Notes under the pieces: model-generated | The model's database searches: none | Told to the model about the DNA's origin: nothing | Seen by the model: only the letters and a program-made list of their open reading frames with translations | In this document: positions 58,669-64,000 of the stretch, one piece after another | Position numbering within the stretch: position 1 is the stretch's first letter | How the letters are laid out: every line of letters begins with the position of its first letter | From: Eutypa lata | Taxonomy: Eukaryota > Ascomycota > Sordariomycetes > Xylariales > Diatrypaceae | Assembly: GCA_022661535.1 (NCBI GenBank) | Contig: JAKULF010000010.1 | Coordinates: forward strand, 2,790,001-2,854,000 | DNA length: 64,000 nucleotides | Direction of reading: 5' to 3' | Translations under genes and position numbers: made by a program

Positions 58669-61600
58669 TGAGCTAGCTATATTAGCTAGAGGGAAAGGCG
58701 GAAAGGAAACGGAGAAACGGATTGGGGCTGGGGTTCCGGGAAGCTGGAAGACCTAGTTAATCTGGTCTAATTGATACCACTAAAAAAGCAAAAAGGGGCT
58801 AAGTAGAGGGAATGAGGGAATTATTACGACTTGAGATGAGAGAAAGGATACGAATGTATAGATGAGTGAACCTTAGTGCTTATTGGGATCATCTAGACAC
58901 CAATCTTGCTGAGTTAGGAGTCTTCGACCACGTCGATGACAGCCCCCAAAATTAAGGAGAGCTTAATTGTAAGTACCTTAGGTAGAAATAAAATCGTAGA
59001 TAGCAGTTCCCATGGTCGCAAGAGTGGAATGTGTACTATTTGAGGAAGTGTTTGGTACAGCTCGTATGATGAGTGTGCACCCTCTTCAACCCGTACCTAT
59101 TTGTGTTGGATACTGAAGTGTAATGCACACATGTTCTTTCTTGGCTCCAACCTGGATTGTGATTATTGAGAGCTACTATATAGGTAAAGTATACAAACAC
59201 TGGCCATGAGACTTGCTCACCTTCCATTCTTCGTTTCGTTTCACTCCCAACACATCTGAGCTGAGTTATATGGGCTAGCTGCAAGATGTTGTTGTTGTTG
59301 GGGGGGGGACGAGATCTGGCCGGATGATAATAGCATAGTTGCTAAATATAACGACCCAAATCATCTGTTCCCTCCCATTCTCCTGTTATATATATACTCT
59401 ACTGTATCGAGTGCTCGCTCGTCAGAAGCTAGGATTTCAACTGTCACGACAGACGCTGCGTACCTACCTACCTACCTGCATGTGTCAGTAGGTATACCAG
59501 CTTACAGGTTGATCACAGATATTTCGGCCTCTCTGCTCTAGCTACGCCTCTATAGACTTCCCGTTGCGCATCTAGAGGATCTCATGAATTCGGCCAAACT
59601 CCAGCACATAATGTGTAAAGATATCATTAAAAATTTAAAAAAAAGGAGAGCATCTCAACTTTGCTCCGTCTGCCATTATCCTAGCTATAGGAGCAACTCT
59701 CGTCGCATCTCTCAAGAGAGCCTCGATCGTCTCCTCTTGGATGACTCTATCGCCAATTAGTTTCAGACTCGATTTTCAGGTAGATGACGCCATAGCCGGT
59801 GCTGAGGAGGAGGGATATATTTAGGATGTCAACTTTCTCAAGGCCATCAAACGAACGCGACTGCTCTGCTGCTCGCTAGCTAAAGCCTCGTTAAACCCGT
59901 CGACGTATGTTAAGCAGTGCGCACTTGGAAACACCCTCTCCACCCCCCGCCCCCGCCCTTCACCCCCCTTTTCGGAGCCTCGCGAAGGCGGTCCGTGGAC
60001 GGAGCGATCAGGGGGATGTTAAGACCTTGGAAAGGGGAAGGGGGAGGGGTGTTGTACACCCTGCCAGGATCGCACATAAAGCAGCCGTCTAGCTAGATTC
60101 CGACAATTTCCTTCTGGCCGCACCTCTGTATCCTTTTTTTCTTCTCACGACCTAGATCTAGTTACCCCCGCCTCCGTTGGTTTTAGGGAAACGCTTCGAA
60201 ATGTCCTCTCACTAGAATTTATGGCCTTATTGTCGGAGTGTGTATTAAACCTAAGGTTTACGGGACATGTAGATCGAGATACTGCTATGGCAGTATTTAA
60301 AAGACGAAGTGGTAATAGGAACAGACCAGTTATTAGTTTGCTCCTCTAATTTAATAAAAAGAAAAGGTTAGGGGGTGATACTAGGCACTATTCTTTTACC
60401 ATATGATTTCATGTTTCTTTGCTCATATCATTCAGCAGGTAACCCCTATCAAGGATGACCAGGATATACTTATAGGTGACATTCACATTTAAAGCAACTT
60501 ATAATGCTCATGTTTGAAGGATATATATCTAGCACATGATAATAACTGATTGGTCTATTAGGAAACTTGTTGATTTGAGATGATTCTAGATGTTGACGAA
60601 TAGTAGCATAACAGAAGAGGATCAGGAAAAACTCTCAGCTAGTATATCTCGTGATCAACTCGTGAATATCAAACAGAGTATGACTCAACTCTTCTGACTA
60701 TAGTTTTATAAAGTCCTACATCCAATGTCCTCAGACTAGTGTGTGTTCAAAATCTACCCACTGCCAACTTCAGATCAGTGTCAAAACATGTCTGTGTTTC
60801 GTGCAAAGTCGTTGGTCTCAAGCTAGAAGCCAAGGAAATAGATGGTGTAGGTATGTGTCTGGTGCACAACCTATCTACGCCTTACCAGTATTCTCCACCA
60901 GGAGAACAGCCGGGCAATCTAGATCCCCCCTCACAAGGTAAACCAGATGCCACCGCTGCTGAGGGGAAAGCTCAGTCCTGCTATGATCTAGGTACCCATA
61001 CCTACAAACTGGACAACCTTTAGCTCTACCGACATTGGAGGCAGCTTTAACTGCCAACCGCAACGCTCTAGTTAACTAAATGCCGAGCAGGCTAGAAAGG
61101 CAACAGCTAAAGACTACGTAGTAGATCCCCCTTCACCTACGGAAAGGCCTTCATTCCGAATACTGCTATCGAGGAGGTAGCTTAGGCTCCTGAAGACGTC
61201 GTCACACAGCTAGGGGATCGCTAGCTATCTACGTACATAGTATTCCCATTGCTAAAAATGATCCTAGCGGCCGATTATAACACTACAGATATTGGAGAAG
61301 ACACCTGTGATGTTTCAGTTGATGGAGGGAGGCATCAAAAGACGAGATCACAGACCAATATCAAAGAAACCGTCGCCAAGGAGGCAGCTCAGACTCCCCT
61401 CCTACTACATACGCACAGCCAGACGTTCGTCAATCGCCAAGTAACTAGCCTCTAAGTACGTAATATCGATCAAAACTAGTGCATACTTATGCATGGAACT
61501 TTCGGACCTTGAGATCGGGGATAAGTTTATGGTGTGTTCAGGGGCTGGTACACTAAAACTCCCCCAATGTTACCTAACTACTTACCTACCCCATGAGCTT

Positions 61601-64000
61601 ATTTCTGTTATTTGGAGATTCCAACATATGATAAACGAATCACTCATATCTAACTACTACCTACGTACATAGTTAGTATTGCACACATAGAGCTCTAGTT
61701 GTCTTTTTTACCACTACGTCCGTCGCCTTAACGACCGTGATGAAAGTTACTGGAATATCATCCACTACCTATATACCTATGTGAGGAAGCTTGTGACAGA
61801 CGGGTTTAACTCGGTAACAACTAGTTCTGCCTAGGTTGTCTACTAGTTACGTACGTAGCGTCCGAGGCCAGCGCCTGTCATCTCCGCTCTGGTATACCTA
61901 ACCCACACACCCACCCACCCATCTGCTCTCGTTATCTCTTAACTACATGCATATGTAGGCTTGGTAGGCATTGTGCATCGGATTTCAAACAAATAATACA
62001 ACTCCACTAATGCTGGCTGATCTGCGTAGCTAGTGAATGTCGGGGAGATCAGGAGGCTTAAAAGAGCAGCCTAGGTGGGGGAAGTCGATGTCCGAGCTGC
62101 GGCCTATCTATTCTCCACTCAGCCGGCGGGAAGTCAGAGTAGGTCGTCTTCATGAGTTTAAGTTTGGCTCACGCTATTATTTTAATTTGAAGCTGTATGT
62201 AGTTGGATGATGCATAGGAAAGTCTTCGTTGTTTGTTCATGTTATACCCGTCCATCCATCCGTCTGCCTGCCTGCCTATATTCGGTTGGGCTCCCAAGCA
62301 ACTAGTTCCCGTGATAGTTATACCTATCGATAGAGAGAACCACATGCTAACGTTTGGTAAGAAATTAGAGCAAGTGCGTTTGTTAGTGAAGCTAAGCAAG
62401 TCTATGACGAGTTGAAGTCCGTAGCTTCGTCGGTCCGTCGGATCTTGGGATTGGATCTTCGCCTAGGACTAGGCAAGTAGTTAAGGATCCCGTCGTTCAA
62501 TGCATCGTATCTTTTGCTCCGGATGCCAATGCTGTGACACTGTTTTGAAGCATATCCGGACCACCATCTAATTTACTAGAGAAGTGGTTCTTACATACCT
62601 ACCTAGGTAGTTTACATACATAGCTCCCGTGGGGAAGGAAGGGTAGAGCCGAGCGCGCGCGCGTGATGCACTGGCAGGGTCTTACCGGTAAGTCCTTGGT
62701 TATATGGAGCGTACGTTAGAGAGTGAAGACACAGTTCCCTGGCAGCCTGAAGAGTCGCGGTTCGCGTATGTACACAACTAGCTACATAGCTGGGATAGAA
62801 AGAAGTGAGAAGTTGGCGGCAGCTAAGTATGTAGTAGGTAGGTAACCGGGCTCATCGTCCATAATCGTTGGGGGCCTGAAATAACACACACCCCTATCTA
62901 TATCTCACGATTGCTAACAGACTAAGCTTTAGCTTCATACATATACGCATACATACTTACCTACGCATATGTATGCATGTGCCTGTCTTCTGCATTAGCC
63001 AAACCGATGTATGTATAGCAGATATGGGCTATAGTTATAGGTAGTAGGTAGTTACACAAAGGTGGTTTATAGCCGGAGTTACTGGACTTAATTAATGACC
63101 TAGATCAGAAGATCCAAACGCAGTCGTACAATACATAATCTCAACCGACGCTATCGAAAGAGTTCTCGTGGAGCTTCTTTCACTGCGTACCTATATATAC
63201 ATGAAGCATTACATTTCATGATTAGATTGCGAACGAAGGATAGAATGAATATATAATCATAGAGCTCAACATTTCCTTACTTCTTACTCATCACCTATTA
63301 GTTATGTACATAGTTAGCGTCGAATGTCAGAGGAGGTTAAAAAGCGTCTGCTAATTATCATCACCAACCCTGCCTATAGCGTTTCGTAATTTCGTCATTG
63401 TGGGCATCTATAACGCCTGGACCCCCCCTTCCCTTAATTCATGCGATCAGAACCCTCCCAGCGGCGCCCTACCAGCCTACATACATACATAGCTCTAAAT
63501 AAATGTTGCTTAATTACATAGCGAGCAAGCAAGCAAGGGCAGATCATCAAGTCCGGCAGCCTCGGCAAACCCATCAAGGGCGACGTTTCCCTCACTGCAG
63601 GCATATACCTGTTGTATTACCCGCGTGGGGGAGAAATCTGAAGAAAAAAAAGGAAAGGATTACACTAGTTACGTAGTTAGGCATGCAAGTAATGCGAAGA
63701 TACTTGCTCGACAGGTCATGGGATCCTAGCCAACGAAGACGAGACGAGACAAGACGAGACGAGACGGGATATCCACAGATGTTGTGGCACCCCATCGTTA
63801 ATACATCATGGTAGATTTCGTGATCGTTTGCAGCGCACAGGGCATTCACATCATGTAGATCAACAATAACGAAGAAAGACGAACACTATATGGTTCAAGT
63901 AAGAGTAAGATTGGGGTATCGAATATGGTATTGTGGTTTGTAATGCATAGTGGCAGCAGTATCCATTATACTACCAATTTGAAGGCTTTGCGCTCGACTG
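58669..64000. other. Right-end region without a supported gene
   Basis: 5.3 kb of non-coding-looking DNA. It holds simple repeats (GTT then poly-G at 59288-59309; CCTA at 59462-59476; GACGA pentamers at about 63737-63768), many CATA/TACCTA strings (61655-61680, 62595-62625, 62940-62970), and GA/CT-rich stretches. Between about 60740 and 61460 the sequence is less AT-rich and reads partly open in several frames (94 codons from 60739; 68 codons from 61249), possibly a decayed coding or transposon fragment that I cannot identify. Confidence 0.45.
63737..63768. repeat. (GACGA)n microsatellite
   Basis: About six imperfect GACGA pentamers, one reading GACAA. Confidence 0.8.

Noticed and set aside
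1..64000. CRISPR array, operon, riboswitch or prokaryotic replication origin
   Set aside because: The window is fungal nuclear DNA with spliced genes; no regularly spaced direct repeats or bacterial signals were seen.

Overview
The window is nuclear DNA of a filamentous ascomycete (Pezizomycotina; Sordariomycetes is my best guess, from protein similarity remembered rather than searched). The evidence is many short introns (about 43-190 nt) with GTANGT-type donors, compact genes separated by 1-6 kb of non-coding DNA, fungal-specific protein families, and a 7.7 kb AT-rich block with the signature of repeat-induced point mutation (RIP).

Left part (1-19500): an unrecognised acidic-tailed protein (minus strand, 964-1893); the cytoplasmic 5'-3' exoribonuclease Xrn1 (minus, 3512-7925, with a first coding exon of only 5 nt); divergent from it the WD40 histone chaperone Hat2/RbAp48 (plus, 9054-10687); a secreted deuterolysin-type M35 metalloprotease (plus, 12531-13925); and, convergent with that, a large secreted glycoside hydrolase-like protein in seven exons (minus, 14305-17788). 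A perfect 45-bp inverted repeat with a 9-nt loop (18264-18362) lies upstream of the last gene.

Centre (19501-27171): an AT-rich RIP block holding one complete LTR retrotransposon. Its 215-bp LTRs (19683-19897 and 26671-26885) have no indels, differ only by transitions, and are flanked by a perfect 5-bp target duplication, TTTAT. A zinc-knuckle relic and a polypurine tract give a plus-strand orientation.

Right part (27172-64000): a fungal protein of a family often labelled geranylgeranyl pyrophosphate synthetase without its motifs (plus, 28774-30424); the ABC ATPase Caf16 (plus, 32461-33327); the inner-kinetochore protein CENP-I/Mis6 in eight exons (minus, 33858-36378); a short protein joining a GH3 C-terminal-like domain to GNAT acetyltransferase domains but lacking the GH3 catalytic barrel (plus, 40270-41916); a gene-free stretch with microsatellites and an ankyrin-repeat relic (46668-46890); tuberin/Tsc2 (minus, 48470-53316); and, divergent from it, the importin-alpha exporter Cse1/CAS (plus, 55334-58668). 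The final 5.3 kb has no gene I can support.

Most genes are single-copy housekeeping genes (RNA decay, chromatin, kinetochore, TORC1 control, nuclear export). They are interspersed with accessory secreted enzymes on the left side of the RIP block. There is no operon-like cluster or biosynthetic gene cluster. The features most worth following up are the long perfect hairpin, the exactly delimitable RIPped retroelement, the optional C-terminal exon of Hat2, and the truncated GH3/GNAT protein.
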